From the NCBI GenBank assembly GCA_026707225.1, contig JAPOXG010000058.1, positions 124,001 through 188,000 on the forward strand: 64,000 nucleotides of DNA, given 5' to 3'. The stretch comes from Chloroflexota bacterium. Its GTDB lineage: Bacteria > Chloroflexota > Anaerolineae > Aggregatilineales > Phototrophicaceae. Below the pieces are notes generated by a model. It was not told the DNA's origin and ran no database searches. It saw only the letters and a program-made list of their open reading frames with translations. The position numbers were made by a program, and so were the translations under genes. Shown here one piece after another: positions 51,280 through 62,217 of the stretch (positions are counted from its first letter, which is position 1; every line of letters begins with the position of its first letter).

Positions 51280-52067
51280 CAGCCGTTATCGCGCTAATCG
51301 ACCAGGTCGCCATCGGCATCTATTTCTTGATCGCCGCTGGCGTCTTGTTTGCGCTGAGGCGGTACATCATACATGGGGAAGAATACCGTTCCACTTACTT
51401 TGAATTAGAACGCGAACTTTCGCGTTATCGGCGAACAAACGCCATCACGGCGATCATCTTCTTGCTGGAACTGGCTGTCATCGTCGCCGGCGTACAAGCG
51501 GTGATCGTGCCTGAGCTGCTGCAAGATCGCCAGATCGAAGCGCTTGTTGCTGAGGCGCGGTTCGACGATGGCGATTTTCAAACGCCTGTCCCGGCGCCGC
51601 CTGCATCCGATCTCGGCATTGATCCAGTCGCCCTGCCGCGTTCAGCCGGGGCGGCCAATCAGATTCAAGCCACGCCGTTGCCAACGCCAACGCCTGTGGG
51701 CACGATCATTCCGTCGGATCCGCCGCAAGGCTGCGACAATGCCGAAGCCCAACTGTTGATTCCGGGCAATGGCATGCGCGTATTCCAGCCAATACCCGTG
51801 ATCGGCACCGTCTATACTGATCAGTTTTCTTACGCTTCAATCGAGATCAACGGTCCCAGCACCTTGGGCAGCTTTCAAGTCATCGACGAACAGCACGTGG
51901 AAGTGCGAGAGCGGGCGGAGTTTGGCCAATTCGTGCCTGCGCCTTACGAGGCCGGCGAATATCAGTTTCGCCTGATGGTCTTCGACATCACCAATGCGCT
52001 CAAAGCCTCATGTATGGTTCATATCTATATTTCGGAACCGCTGCCGACGCTGACGCCCGTTCGCTAA
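51276..52067 (+). CDS. Two-helix membrane protein with extracytoplasmic domain, unknown function
   Basis: A 263-residue protein. Helices are at about 8-27 (IDQVAIGIYFLIAAGVLFAL) and 56-78 (NAITAIIFLLELAVIVAGVQAV). A Pro/Thr/Ala-rich linker with TPLPTPTPVG follows, then a beta-rich domain starting at about 150 (CDNAEAQLLIPGNGMRVFQPIPVIGTVYTDQFSYASIEI). This resembles Chloroflexota extracytoplasmic Ig-like modules. I recognise no enzymatic motif. It begins inside the stop of punA, yet its role need not be related. Confidence 0.75.
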   Translation: MTAVIALIDQVAIGIYFLIAAGVLFALRRYIIHGEEYRSTYFELERELSRYRRTNAITAIIFLLELAVIVAGVQAVIVPELLQDRQIEALVAEARFDDGDFQTPVPAPPASDLGIDPVALPRSAGAANQIQATPLPTPTPVGTIIPSDPPQGCDNAEAQLLIPGNGMRVFQPIPVIGTVYTDQFSYASIEINGPSTLGSFQVIDEQHVEVRERAEFGQFVPAPYEAGEYQFRLMVFDITNALKASCMVHIYISEPLPTLTPVR

Positions 52068-52153
52068 CCCACCCAAGCATTCCCCGCTGGGCAAAGCCAA
52101 TGGATGTTTCCAGTTGGGAATCCAGGCCGTGAATTTGAACCGGGAGTTGCCGC

Positions 52154-53326
52154 TCAAGCCTTCAGGTCGCGCACTTTGCTGTTGACGCGGCGGCGCCAGC
52201 GGCGGGAGCGCGAACGCCATTTGGCGATGCGGTATTGCACGTGTCGGCGCTGGCGATTGAGAAGCGAACCATGCTGCTCGCTCGGCTTGGAGATGCCCCA
52301 ACGGATGATCATGGAGGCCCAGGTCAAGCCGCCGCCGAAACCGACCAGCGCAATATGATCTTGGTCCTGAATCCGTCTCTGCTCAATCGCTTCACAGAGC
52401 GCGATGGGGATGGAGGCGGCCGATGTATTGCCGTAGCGCTCGACATTGCTCATGAATTTTTCGATGTCGATGCCGAGCTTGCGCGCGGCCGCTTGCAGGA
52501 TTCGCAGATTCGCCTGGTGGGGAATCACCAGATTGACGTCGCTCACATTGACGCCAGCGATTTGACAGGCTTGTTCCACACTCTCGCTGACGACGCGCGT
52601 GGCAAACTTGAATACCTCGCTGCCCGCCATGGACATCTTGTAGAGCTTGCTGCCATTGGCGCCGGCGCGGGACTCGTTGGCGTCGATGCTGCCGACACTG
52701 GGAATCGCCAACAGGTCGCCCCCTGAGCCATCAGAGCGCAAGACGCTCGAGAGTACGCCGCCAGGTGTTTCGCTCGCGCGCAGGATGACGGCGCCCGCGC
52801 CATCGCCGAAGAGGATACAGGTGCTGCGATCCTGCCAATCCAATATCCGACTCATAGTTTCGGCGCCGATGACCAGCGCGGCATTGATAGAGCCGGCGCG
52901 GATGGAATCGGAGGCCATGTTCAGGGCGTAAACAAAACCGGAGCAGGCGGCGCTCAAGTCGAAGGCGCCGGCCTCATGCGCGTTCAGCCAATCTTGCACC
53001 AGGCTTGCCGTGCTGGGAAATATATTCTCTGGCGTGGCGGTTGCGACCACGATCAGGTCGAGGTCCGTTGGCAGAATGTCAGCCACTTCCAAGGCATGCT
53101 GCGCCGCCCGATAAGCCAGCGTCGCCGTCGATTCGCCTTCATTGGCGATGAAACGTTGGCGGATGCCTGTGCGAGCGAAGATCCAATCGTCACTGGTGTC
53201 TACGAAAGACGACAGATCATCGTTGGTCATCACTGTTTCCGGCACTGCCATGCCCCAGCCGATGACATGCGCGTGTCGCACTGCCGCCGCTGGATTGGCT
53301 TTGCCGCTCTTCTCAAAGGTTGCCAT
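52154..53326 (-). CDS. fabH: Beta-ketoacyl-ACP synthase III with Arg-rich C-terminal tail
   Basis: A 390-residue ketosynthase that starts fatty-acid synthesis by condensing an acyl-CoA with malonyl-ACP. It has DWIFARTGIRQRF, the active-site Cys in FDLSAACSGFVYALNM, His in VIPHQANLRILQAA and Asn in ERYGNTSAASIP, and the closing GFGGGLTWAS. After the normal end (about residue 345) an extra tail of about 45 residues is strongly basic (RQRRHVQYRIAKWRSRSRRW RRR). ATG 53326 overlaps fabF by 14 bases and is preferred to TTG 53344. Confidence 0.93.
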   Translation of the reverse strand: MATFEKSGKANPAAAVRHAHVIGWGMAVPETVMTNDDLSSFVDTSDDWIFARTGIRQRFIANEGESTATLAYRAAQHALEVADILPTDLDLIVVATATPENIFPSTASLVQDWLNAHEAGAFDLSAACSGFVYALNMASDSIRAGSINAALVIGAETMSRILDWQDRSTCILFGDGAGAVILRASETPGGVLSSVLRSDGSGGDLLAIPSVGSIDANESRAGANGSKLYKMSMAGSEVFKFATRVVSESVEQACQIAGVNVSDVNLVIPHQANLRILQAAARKLGIDIEKFMSNVERYGNTSAASIPIALCEAIEQRRIQDQDHIALVGFGGGLTWASMIIRWGISKPSEQHGSLLNRQRRHVQYRIAKWRSRSRRWRRRVNSKVRDLKA

Positions 53327-54566
53327 TGTCCCGATATTCACCAAATATCACTACGGCATTGTGTCCGCCAAAGCCAAATGCATTGGACATGACATTCTTG
53401 ACTTCATGCTGGAAGCCGGTGTTGGGCGCGTAATTCAGATCGCAACTGGGATCCGGTTCCGCCAAATGAATGGTCGGCGGGATGAAATTTTCGCGGATGG
53501 CCATAATCGAGAATATCGCTTCGATCGCGGCGCCGCCGCCGAGGAGATGGCCCGTCATGGATTTCGTCGAGCTGACCGGGATGTTGTAAATGGTTTCGCC
53601 CAGCGCCCGCTTGAGCGCATTGGTCTCAGCCCGGTCGTTCAAAGGCGTGCTGGTGCCGTGGGCGTTGATGTAATTGATATCGTCCGCCGCGAGCCCGGCG
53701 TCTCTCAAGGCAAACTCAAGGGCCTTGGCCGCGCCCTCGCCGCTCTCCATCGGCGCGGTGATGTGATAGGCATCCGATGTATGGCCGTATCCCAACAATT
53801 CCGCGTGGATCCTTGCCCCGCGCTCAAGCGCGTGATCCAGCTCCTCGAGGACGAGCGCGCCCGCTCCTTCGCCGGGTACGAAACCATCCCGATTCAAGTC
53901 AAATGGGCGCGAGGCGGTCTCCGGATCGTCGTTGCGGCTCAACGCGGTCATATTGTTGAAGCCAGCCACGCACAGCGGCACAATGGCCGCTTCTGACGCG
54001 CCCGCGACCATGGCTGACGCGTCGCCTCGCCGGATGATGTGCATAGCCTCGCCAATCGCGTTGTTGCCGGAAGCGCAGGCGGTAACGATGCAATGATTCG
54101 GTCCGCGCAGATTGAAGTTCAAGGATACCGCGCCGGAACAGCTGTCGCTCAATATCTTGGGGATCGCCATCGGCTTGATGCCCCGATGGCCGCGCTTGTC
54201 GATGCCTTGCTGTGATTCAACAAATGAATTGATGCCGCCGACGCCGGAACCGATGATGCAGCCAACGTCGTACGTGTTGTCGCTTGTGATCATCAAGCCG
54301 CTGTCTTCCATGGCTTGCCGGCTGGCTTCCAGCGCGAATTGGGCGACGCGGTCCAGGCGCCGCGCCTCTTTGCGGCCGAAGACCGCATCCGGGTCGAAAC
54401 CCTTGACTTCGCCGGCCAGTTGATTCTGCGTCAATTGACGGTCATAGCGTGTAATATAACCGATGCCGTTCTTGCCGGACGCGGTGTTTGCCCAGGCGTC
54501 GGCGACATTGTTGCCGGTCGGGCAAATGATGCCCATGCCGGTGATGACTATGCGTTTCTTGTCCAA
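53313..54566 (-). CDS. fabF: Beta-ketoacyl-ACP synthase II
   Basis: A 417-residue elongating ketosynthase. RIVITGMGIICPTGNNVADAW starts the fold, the active-site Cys is in NHCIVTACASGNNAIGEAMH, His is in NYINAHGTSTPLNDRAETNA, and the second His is in VSSTKSMTGHLLGGGAAIEA; NAFGFGGHNAVVIF closes it. The TTG at 54566 is close behind GGGGAGG and gives the usual N terminus; the ATG at 54608 lacks a ribosome-binding site. It is the upstream partner of fabH on the minus strand. Confidence 0.94.
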   Translation of the reverse strand: MDKKRIVITGMGIICPTGNNVADAWANTASGKNGIGYITRYDRQLTQNQLAGEVKGFDPDAVFGRKEARRLDRVAQFALEASRQAMEDSGLMITSDNTYDVGCIIGSGVGGINSFVESQQGIDKRGHRGIKPMAIPKILSDSCSGAVSLNFNLRGPNHCIVTACASGNNAIGEAMHIIRRGDASAMVAGASEAAIVPLCVAGFNNMTALSRNDDPETASRPFDLNRDGFVPGEGAGALVLEELDHALERGARIHAELLGYGHTSDAYHITAPMESGEGAAKALEFALRDAGLAADDINYINAHGTSTPLNDRAETNALKRALGETIYNIPVSSTKSMTGHLLGGGAAIEAIFSIMAIRENFIPPTIHLAEPDPSCDLNYAPNTGFQHEVKNVMSNAFGFGGHNAVVIFGEYRDNGNL

Positions 54567-54740
54567 ACAGCCTCCCCGCGTTGCGGGCTCCGCTGCGCCG
54601 CTCTCCATTCATTGTAACACTGCGCGCGCCTTTCCGTTGCTTTACAGTCGCCGCAATGCCACCTATAATACGCCCTTCATTATCCCACGCGGGAAACGCG
54701 GGCGCAGGGGCGAATCATTCTACGGGATACTTGACGAACG

Positions 54741-55700
54741 ATGATCTTGATAACTGGCGCGACCGGGCTGGTAGGGCGGTATCTGGTCCAGCGGCTGATG
54801 CAAGAGTCCGTGCCGACGCGTGTTTTGCTGCCAGAAAGACGGCTGAGGCGCCTGCCTTGGGACACTGGCGATCCACAAGCGCCGGAGCTCTTCGTCGGCA
54901 CGGTCGCTGATGAAGAAGCGTTCTTCCGCGCGGTGACCGGCTGCCACGCCGTCATCCACTTGGAAAACGCGCAGTGGTGGGGCCGCCGCCGCGATCTGGA
55001 ACAGGTCGAGCTGGCGGGCGCTCGCGCTTTGGCGACGGTCGCGCGGGCGGCGCGGGTCGGGCGGGTTATCACGCTCAGCCATCTGGGCGCCGCGCCATCG
55101 TCCGCTTATACCCTTCATCGCGTCAAAGGAGAAGTCGAGGACCTCTTGCGCAATAGCGGCGTTGCCTATACGGTGATTCGAAGCGGCGTCGTATTCGCGC
55201 CCGATGACGCTTTTGTCAATCATATCGCGAGCATGCTGCGCATTAACCCGGCCTTCTTTCTAATGCCGGGGCATGGCGAGGTTGTCCTGCATCCCCTGTA
55301 TATTGACGATCTGGTGGAAGCGATTTATCGTAGCCTTGATCGGGTTCGGCTGGTGGATTCAACCGTCGAGATTGGTGGTCCCGAATACCTGTCCTTGCGT
55401 GATCTCATCTTGACGGTCATGCGCGTCACCGGAATGCGGCGCCTTGTCATCGGCATCCCCCCCTACCTCTTGCGCTGGATCACCGCGGTATACAGCCGAG
55501 TTTTGCCGCGTTCGCTCATCACGGCGCAGTGGCTGGATATTCTGGCGGCAAACCGCACAGCTCCCCTGGGCAGCACCTACGATCATTTCGGTTTCCAGCC
55601 GCGGCGATTTGAATCCACCTTGCTAAATTATCTGCCGCAACGCGCGCATTTCCTCAGCCTGTTGCGCGATTCTTTCCGGCGGCGTCCGCGTCCGGTATGA
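54741..55700 (+). CDS. NAD(P)-binding atypical SDR (NmrA/NDUFA9-like)
   Basis: A 319-residue protein: MILITGATGLVGRYLVQRLM (G-x-x-G-x-x-G), then VGTVADEEAFFRAVTGCHAVIHL, the TLHRVKGEVEDLL stretch, VAYTVIRSGVVFAPDD and LHPLYIDDLVEAIYRSL. The active-site YxxxK is not conserved, as in atypical SDRs that work as NAD-binding structural or sugar-modifying proteins. A C-terminal segment has hydrophobic patches but no clear membrane helix. It is divergent from fabF, with the GNAT gene 16 bases downstream. Confidence 0.88.
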   Translation: MILITGATGLVGRYLVQRLMQESVPTRVLLPERRLRRLPWDTGDPQAPELFVGTVADEEAFFRAVTGCHAVIHLENAQWWGRRRDLEQVELAGARALATVARAARVGRVITLSHLGAAPSSAYTLHRVKGEVEDLLRNSGVAYTVIRSGVVFAPDDAFVNHIASMLRINPAFFLMPGHGEVVLHPLYIDDLVEAIYRSLDRVRLVDSTVEIGGPEYLSLRDLILTVMRVTGMRRLVIGIPPYLLRWITAVYSRVLPRSLITAQWLDILAANRTAPLGSTYDHFGFQPRRFESTLLNYLPQRAHFLSLLRDSFRRRPRPV

Positions 55701-55716
55701 CGCGCAGGACCAACCT

Positions 55717-56601
55717 ATGAACAATATCGAAATCAGACGCCTGCTGAGCGCGGCGGAGCACGATCAAGCGGTCGAATTGCAGAAGTCCTATTGGGGAAAA
55801 GACGCCGCCAATCTGGTGCCGCGGCACATGCTTCACTCGATCTCGCATTATGGCGGGCACGTTTTGGGCGCCTTTGACGGTGACTGTCTCGTGGGCTTGG
55901 TGATCGGATTCATCGGCACCGATATCGATATTGATTCGCCCGATGCCAGACCGGCGATGGCGAATCTGCTTATCATGTCGAAGCGCATGGTCGTGCTGCC
56001 GGCTTATCGGGGGCGGAATATCGGCTTCCGCTTGAAAATGGCGCAGCGCGATCTGGCGGTCAAGCATGCGATTCGCTTGGTGACCTGGACCGTTGACCCG
56101 CTGCTGGCGCCCAATGCGCATCTCAACATTCGCAAACTGGGCGGCGTAATCCATCGATATGAGACCAACTTCTTCGGGCTGGATGAGGCGGAGAGCCTGC
56201 GGTCTGACCGGCTGGTGGTTGATTGGTGGGTGACGCAGCGGCGCGTCAAGGAACGCGCGAAAGGCGCCGGCAGCGCGCTGACGCTGCAACAGTATTTCGC
56301 TGTGAATGCGCCGATCGTCAATCGGGCAGCGGAATCACAAAACTGGCTCAAGCCGCGGCCCATGACCGATGTGCCAAGCTCGACATTTGCCCTGATCGAA
56401 ATCCCGGGAGACATCCGCTCGCTTGAAGCGGCTGATCGAGCCCTGGCCGACGAATGGCGCTATCATATCCGCGACGTCTTTCCGCGCATGTTCGCGGCCG
56501 ACTATATCGTCACTGATTTTGTCAGCGGGCAGTTTGAAAACAGGCGGCGCAGCTTCTACTTGCTCAGCCGCCACTTTGACGAAGACGAGCGAAGAAACTA
56601 A
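55717..56601 (+). CDS. GNAT-superfamily acetyltransferase-like protein
   Basis: A 294-residue protein. The first 150 residues carry the GNAT core: GHVLGAFDGDCLVGLVIGFIG as strands 2-4, then RMVVLPAYRGRNIGFRLKMAQRDLAVKHAIRLVTWTVDPL, with R-G-R-N-I-G resembling the acetyl-CoA loop Q/R-x-x-G-x-G/A. The C-terminal half resembles the large predicted GNAT group COG3375. Substrate unknown. It lies 9 bases before proC, so both may share a promoter. Confidence 0.82.
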   Translation: MNNIEIRRLLSAAEHDQAVELQKSYWGKDAANLVPRHMLHSISHYGGHVLGAFDGDCLVGLVIGFIGTDIDIDSPDARPAMANLLIMSKRMVVLPAYRGRNIGFRLKMAQRDLAVKHAIRLVTWTVDPLLAPNAHLNIRKLGGVIHRYETNFFGLDEAESLRSDRLVVDWWVTQRRVKERAKGAGSALTLQQYFAVNAPIVNRAAESQNWLKPRPMTDVPSSTFALIEIPGDIRSLEAADRALADEWRYHIRDVFPRMFAADYIVTDFVSGQFENRRRSFYLLSRHFDEDERRN

Positions 56602-56610
56602 GGTATCTCT

Positions 56611-57435
56611 ATGGCTTTCAACGGTGAAAAGACAGTGTTTGTCGGCGCGGGCGTGATGGGCGAGGCGATGATCAAAGGACTGCTCAAGCAGCGCTTGCTG
56701 GCGCCGGAAAACATCGTGGCCGCCGATCCACGGGGCGAGCATTTGGCTGCCCTGCGCGAACGTTACGGCATCGAGGTCACCACTGACAATGCCGAAGCGG
56801 CGCGCGCCGCCGATGTCTTGGTGCTGTCGGTAAAGCCGCAAGTGATGGGAGCTGTTCTGCCCGAATTGCGCGGGCAGGTCGACGGCGTCCGGCTGATCCT
56901 CAGCATTGTCGCCGGCGTGCCGCTGCAAACGATTTCGGAAAATCTTCTCAATGCGCGCGTGGTGCGTTCCATGCCCAATACGCCGGGGCAGATCGGGCGC
57001 GGGATCACTGTCTGGACTGCTTCACCGGAGGTCGGCGCCGAGGAGCGCGCGCAGGCGGAGGCGCTGCTGGGCGCTATGGGCGAGCACATATACGCGGCCG
57101 ATGAGCGCTTTCTTGATATGGCGACCGCGCTGAGCGGCTCCGGACCGGCTTACGTATTCATGTTCATGGAGGCGCTGGTTGATGCCGGCGTGCACATGGG
57201 CTTTGCCCGGCGAGACGCCGAAAAGCTGGTGGAACAGACACTCCTCGGCTCTGTGCTCTACGCGCAGCAATCCGGCCTGCATCCGGCGCAGCTGCGCAAT
57301 CAAGTGACAAGCCCCGGCGGCACGACCGCGGCCGCGCTGCACGAAATGGAAAAGGGCGGCTTGCGAACGGTGCTTTCGGAGGGCGTCTGGGCGGCTTATC
57401 GCCGGTCGCAGGCATTAGGTTCAAAGCCCGAATGA
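56611..57435 (+). CDS. proC: Pyrroline-5-carboxylate reductase
   Basis: A 274-residue NADPH-dependent enzyme making proline from P5C. FVGAGVMGEAMIKGLL is the Rossmann motif, VLSVKPQVMGAVLPEL and VVRSMPNTPGQIGRGIT are conserved, and the C-terminal signature ALSGSGPAYVFMFMEALVDAGVHMGF plus QVTSPGGTTAAALHEMEKGGLR is complete. Length is typical. It ends 252 bases before atpA. Confidence 0.96.
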   Translation: MAFNGEKTVFVGAGVMGEAMIKGLLKQRLLAPENIVAADPRGEHLAALRERYGIEVTTDNAEAARAADVLVLSVKPQVMGAVLPELRGQVDGVRLILSIVAGVPLQTISENLLNARVVRSMPNTPGQIGRGITVWTASPEVGAEERAQAEALLGAMGEHIYAADERFLDMATALSGSGPAYVFMFMEALVDAGVHMGFARRDAEKLVEQTLLGSVLYAQQSGLHPAQLRNQVTSPGGTTAAALHEMEKGGLRTVLSEGVWAAYRRSQALGSKPE

Positions 57436-57508
57436 GGGCAACCGTCTCATTTATCCGCGAAGATAAGAGCAGCGCCATTTAACCCGAGGAATTCGCGCCG
57501 AAATCCGA

Positions 57509-57526
57509 TTGTGAAAATATAGACAA
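57509..57526 (+). promoter_or_regulatory. Candidate Rex operator in the atpA promoter
   Basis: TTGTGAAAATATAGACAA agrees with the Rex consensus TTGTGAA-W4-TTCACAA at 16 of 18 positions; only positions 13 and 14 (AG for TC) differ. It overlaps the -35 box (TAGACA) of the atpA promoter. The Rex repressor itself is encoded at 63323-63955. Basis: sequence match seen, regulation inferred. Confidence 0.5.
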
Positions 57527-57548
57527 GCGCCCGGCTTTGGGCTAGAAT
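57520..57548 (+). promoter_or_regulatory. Sigma70-type promoter of atpAGDC
   Basis: TAGACA (57520-57525), a 17-base spacer and TAGAAT (57543-57548) lie 139 bases upstream of atpA. The candidate Rex operator covers the -35 element, and a hairpin occurs in the predicted leader. Confidence 0.55.
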
Positions 57549-57628
57549 GGCACAGAAGTAACAACTAAGTGGACGCGTTTGCCGAGAGTTGCACACACGA
57601 CGGCGTTGGTTCATTTGATACCGGTTTG

Positions 57629-57644
57629 GCTCCCATAGGGGAGC
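57629..57644 (+). other. Hairpin in the atpA leader
   Basis: GCTCCC-ATAG-GGGAGC forms a perfect 6-bp stem with a 4-base loop in the predicted leader, 43 bases before the atpA start. There is no T run, so it is not a terminator; it could stabilise the transcript. Confidence 0.35.
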
Positions 57645-57687
57645 GAGATTCAAAGCGAAGGCATTAAGTTAGGCAAGGAGCCTGCGA

Positions 57688-59193
57688 ATGGCAGACAACA
57701 TCTACGATTCGATCCTGGAACAAATCCAAGACATTGAGCTTGAGGCGCTCGAATCAGTCGAGGTCGGCTATGTGGAAGAGGTCGGCGACGGGATCGCGCG
57801 CATCTCGGGCTTGGACAATGTGCGCTACAACGAGCTGGTGCAATTTGAAAATGGCATCGCCGGCATCGCCTTCAATCTGGAGAAAGACAATGTCGGCGTC
57901 ATCATCATGGGCGCTTACGATGACATTCAGGAGGGCGATGCCGTCAGCGCGCTCGGGCGCATCGCCTCGGCGCCCGTTGGCATGGGCTTGGTCGGACGCG
58001 TGGTGAACGCTTTGGGCCAGCCGATTGACGGCCGCGGTCCGGTGCAATTCGACGAATACTACAACATCGAGCGCATCGCCCCTGGCGTGATGGAACGCCG
58101 CAGCGTGGATCGTCCGGTTCAGACGGGCATCCTGGCGATTGATACCATGATCCCGATCGGCCGCGGTCAGCGCGAGTTGATCATCGGTGATCGTCAGACG
58201 GGCAAGACCGCTCTGGCTCTCGATACCATCGTCAACCAGCAGGGCGAAGACATGTATTGCATCTACGTCGCCATCGGAAAGCGCCGCGGCGAGGTGGCGC
58301 GCATCCGCGAGACGCTGGAACGGGAAGGGGCGATGGATTACACCACGCTGGTGGTGGCTTCGGCTTCTGACGCGGCGGCGCTGCAGTACCTTTCGCCTTA
58401 TTCCGGCTGCGCTATAGGCGAGTGGTTCATGGAGAATGGCAAAGACGCGCTCGTAATCTACGATGATCTGTCCAAGCACGCCAACGCCTATCGCCAAGTG
58501 TCGCTGCTCATGCGCCGGCCGCCGGGGCGCGAGGCTTTCCCGGGCGATGTATTCTATTTGCACAGCCGCTTGCTGGAGCGCGCCGCGCAATTGAGCGATG
58601 AGCGAGGCGGCGGCAGTTTGACCGCGCTGCCGGTCATCGAAACGCTGCTCGGTGATGTCTCGGCTTTCATTCCCACAAACGTGATCTCGATCACAGATGG
58701 TCAGATTTATCTGGAATCGGAGCTCTTCAACGCTGGTTTGCGCCCGGCGCTCAACACCGGCATCAGCGTCAGCCGCGTCGGCAGCGCCGCCCAAACGCGG
58801 GCAATGAAGGATGTCGCCGGCGGCCTTAAGCTGCAGATGGCGCAATTCCGCGATTTAGCTGCCTTCGCCCAATTCGGCTCCAACCTGGACAAGGCGACGC
58901 AGCAGCAGCTTGACCGAGGCTTGCGCTTGACCGAGCTCTTCAAACAGGTGCAGTATCAGACACTTTCGCTCGAGGATCAGGTGGCGCTGACCTACGCCGG
59001 CACCAGCGGTCTGACTGACGAAGTTCCAGTTGAGCGGATGCTGGATTGGAAAGAAGCATTCTTGCGCTCCTTCCGCACGCAATTCTCCGATACAGGCGAA
59101 TTCATCCGCGAGAATCGAAACGAGCGCGCCGGCGATGAGATTCAGAACAAGCTGGATACCGCCATCTCGACCTTTAACGAGGCTTGGTCCTAG
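57688..59193 (+). CDS. atpA: F1 ATP synthase alpha subunit
   Basis: A 501-residue non-catalytic nucleotide-binding F1 subunit. The P-loop [10 protein letters not shown] is near residue 167, [18 protein letters not shown] precedes it, and [39 protein letters not shown] is the alpha-subunit signature. The ribosome-binding site AAGGAG is well placed. It is the first gene of an operon with gamma, beta and epsilon; F0 and delta genes are not upstream (proC is). Confidence 0.97.
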   Translation: MADNIYDSILEQIQDIELEALESVEVGYVEEVGDGIARISGLDNVRYNELVQFENGIAGIAFNLEKDNVGVIIMGAYDDIQEGDAVSALGRIASAPVGMGLVGRVVNALGQPIDGRGPVQFDEYYNIERIAPGVMERRSVDRPVQTGILAIDTMIPIGRGQRELIIGDRQTGKTALALDTIVNQQGEDMYCIYVAIGKRRGEVARIRETLEREGAMDYTTLVVASASDAAALQYLSPYSGCAIGEWFMENGKDALVIYDDLSKHANAYRQVSLLMRRPPGREAFPGDVFYLHSRLLERAAQLSDERGGGSLTALPVIETLLGDVSAFIPTNVISITDGQIYLESELFNAGLRPALNTGISVSRVGSAAQTRAMKDVAGGLKLQMAQFRDLAAFAQFGSNLDKATQQQLDRGLRLTELFKQVQYQTLSLEDQVALTYAGTSGLTDEVPVERMLDWKEAFLRSFRTQFSDTGEFIRENRNERAGDEIQNKLDTAISTFNEAWS

Positions 59194-59225
59194 TGTCGCC
59201 GTCCGCATTAGAAAGGAGACGCTAG

Positions 59226-60194
59226 ATGCCAACGCTTCGCGAAGTCAAGAATCGCATTCGCAGCGTCAAAAACATCGCCCAAATCACGCGGGCGCTGGAA
59301 GCGGTTTCAGCTTCGCGCGTCCGCCGGGCGCAGGCGCGTGTGCTTGCCAGCCGGATCTATGCCGAGAAAGCCTGGGAGATTCTGATCAATGTGCAAGCCG
59401 CCAGCAAAAACCTGCCGCTGCATCCCTTGCTGACCGTGCGAGAAGAAATCAACCGCGTCATGGTCGTCGTCATCACCTCGGACCGCGGGCTGGCTGGCGC
59501 CTACAACACCAATATCCTGCGCGTGGCGCAGCGCTTTGAAACGCGGCTGGGCAAGCCGGTCGATTACGTCACCGTAGGGCGAAAAGGACGGGATTCGCTG
59601 GCGCGCCTTGGCGCCAATATCGTCGCTTCCTTCACCGATATGTTGGCCGAACCCAAGATTTCCGATATCACGCCGATTGCTCACATCGCTATGGACGCCT
59701 ATCTCAATGGCGATGTCGACGAAGTGCTCATCGCCTACACCGACTTCATCAATATGCTGGCGCAGCGTCCCGCGGTTCTGGGCTGGCTGCCGCTGACGAC
59801 TCATACCGTCGCCGAGCAGGTCGCCGCCGAATTCGTCAAAGATGTCGCGACCGTCACCGAAGGCGCGCAGAACTACGAATATGAACCGAGCGCGACCGCT
59901 GTTGTCGACGAAATCGTGCCCCGCTTCACCGAGTTGCAGCTATATCAGGCGCTGCTGGAAGCGCAGGCCAGCGAGCATGCGGCGCGGATGGCGGCGATGA
60001 AGAACGCGACCGATAATGCGACGCAGCTCACCGCGGACCTGACGCTTCAATACAACAAAGCCCGTCAAGCGGAGATCACGGCCGAGATTCTCGATATCGT
60101 TGGCGGCGCCAATGCTTTGCAGCAGGCGATTGACAAGACCGCCGCCGATATTCTAGCCGGAAACGAAATGCGAGAACTGCCGCAGGACGCCTGA
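59226..60194 (+). CDS. atpG: F1 ATP synthase gamma subunit
   Basis: A 322-residue central-stalk subunit. The N-terminal helix REVKNRIRSVKNIAQITRALEAVSASRVRRAQ, SDRGLAGAYNTNILRVA, and the C-terminal helix ARMAAMKNATDNATQLTADLTLQYNKARQAEITAEILDIVGGA are the family ends. It is about 30 residues longer than the typical gamma, with the extra in the central region and the C-terminal end (AADILAGNEMRELPQDA). AGGAG precedes ATG 59226. Confidence 0.96.
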   Translation: MPTLREVKNRIRSVKNIAQITRALEAVSASRVRRAQARVLASRIYAEKAWEILINVQAASKNLPLHPLLTVREEINRVMVVVITSDRGLAGAYNTNILRVAQRFETRLGKPVDYVTVGRKGRDSLARLGANIVASFTDMLAEPKISDITPIAHIAMDAYLNGDVDEVLIAYTDFINMLAQRPAVLGWLPLTTHTVAEQVAAEFVKDVATVTEGAQNYEYEPSATAVVDEIVPRFTELQLYQALLEAQASEHAARMAAMKNATDNATQLTADLTLQYNKARQAEITAEILDIVGGANALQQAIDKTAADILAGNEMRELPQDA

Positions 60195-60233
60195 GGCAGG
60201 CGATTTGCATCGGCAATCCTGGCAAACGATTAA

Positions 60234-61649
<1,416 letters not shown>

Positions 61650-61658
61650 GAGGCGCCC

Positions 61659-62111
61659 ATGCCGATTCACGTTGAGCTGGTGACGCAAGAGCGTCGAATC
61701 TTTGAGGAACCGGAGGCCGACATCGTCATGGTGCCGGCCGTCGAGGGCGAAATGGGCGTGCTGCCCAATCACGCGCCGGTTCTGACCACCCTGACCTACG
61801 GCGAATTGGTCGTGCGCAAAGGCGCCGCCGAAGAACGATTCGCGATCTATGGCGGCGTTGTCGATGTGCGGCCCGATAAAGTGGTCGTATTGGCTGACCT
61901 GGCCGAGTCTTCTTTTGCGCTGGACCTCGAGCGGGCGCAGGAAGCGCGCGAACATGCGCGGCAGGCTTTGGATGAGGCGCCGACCGAAGCCGAAAACCGC
62001 GACGCGCTGATGGCGCTGCGGCGGGCGAACCTGGCTGTTCGCATTAGCCAGAAGATCCGCAGCCGCGGCTCGGGTTTGCGCATACTTGACGAAGACAGCG
62101 ACGAAGTCTGA
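61659..62111 (+). CDS. atpC: F1 ATP synthase epsilon subunit
   Basis: A 150-residue subunit: N-terminal beta-sandwich (IHVELVTQERRIFEEPEADIVMVPAVEGEMGVLPNHAPVLTTL) and C-terminal helical hairpin (LDLERAQEAREHARQALDE; RRANLAVRISQKI). GGAGG lies just before ATG 61659. It is the last gene of the F1-only operon, followed by an intrinsic terminator. Confidence 0.95.
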   Translation: MPIHVELVTQERRIFEEPEADIVMVPAVEGEMGVLPNHAPVLTTLTYGELVVRKGAAEERFAIYGGVVDVRPDKVVVLADLAESSFALDLERAQEAREHARQALDEAPTEAENRDALMALRRANLAVRISQKIRSRGSGLRILDEDSDEV

Positions 62112-62152
62112 TCGCGCAAACCTCCAGGTCCCTAATCCCAATTGACATCCAC

Positions 62153-62185
62153 CCGGCACCGCCAACGCGGTCCGGTTTTTCTGTT
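62153..62185 (+). terminator. Intrinsic terminator of the atp operon
   Basis: CCGG...ACCGC-CAAC-GCGGT...CCGG forms a hairpin interrupted by a small internal loop (62153-62175), followed at once by TTTTTCTGTTTT. It lies 41 bases behind the atpC stop. Confidence 0.7.
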
Positions 62186-62217
62186 TTGCTGTAAAATAGA
62201 GATTGCGCTTTGATATA

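Noticed and set aside
57754-58845. Open frame of 363 codons on the minus strand
   Set aside because: Antisense to atpA.
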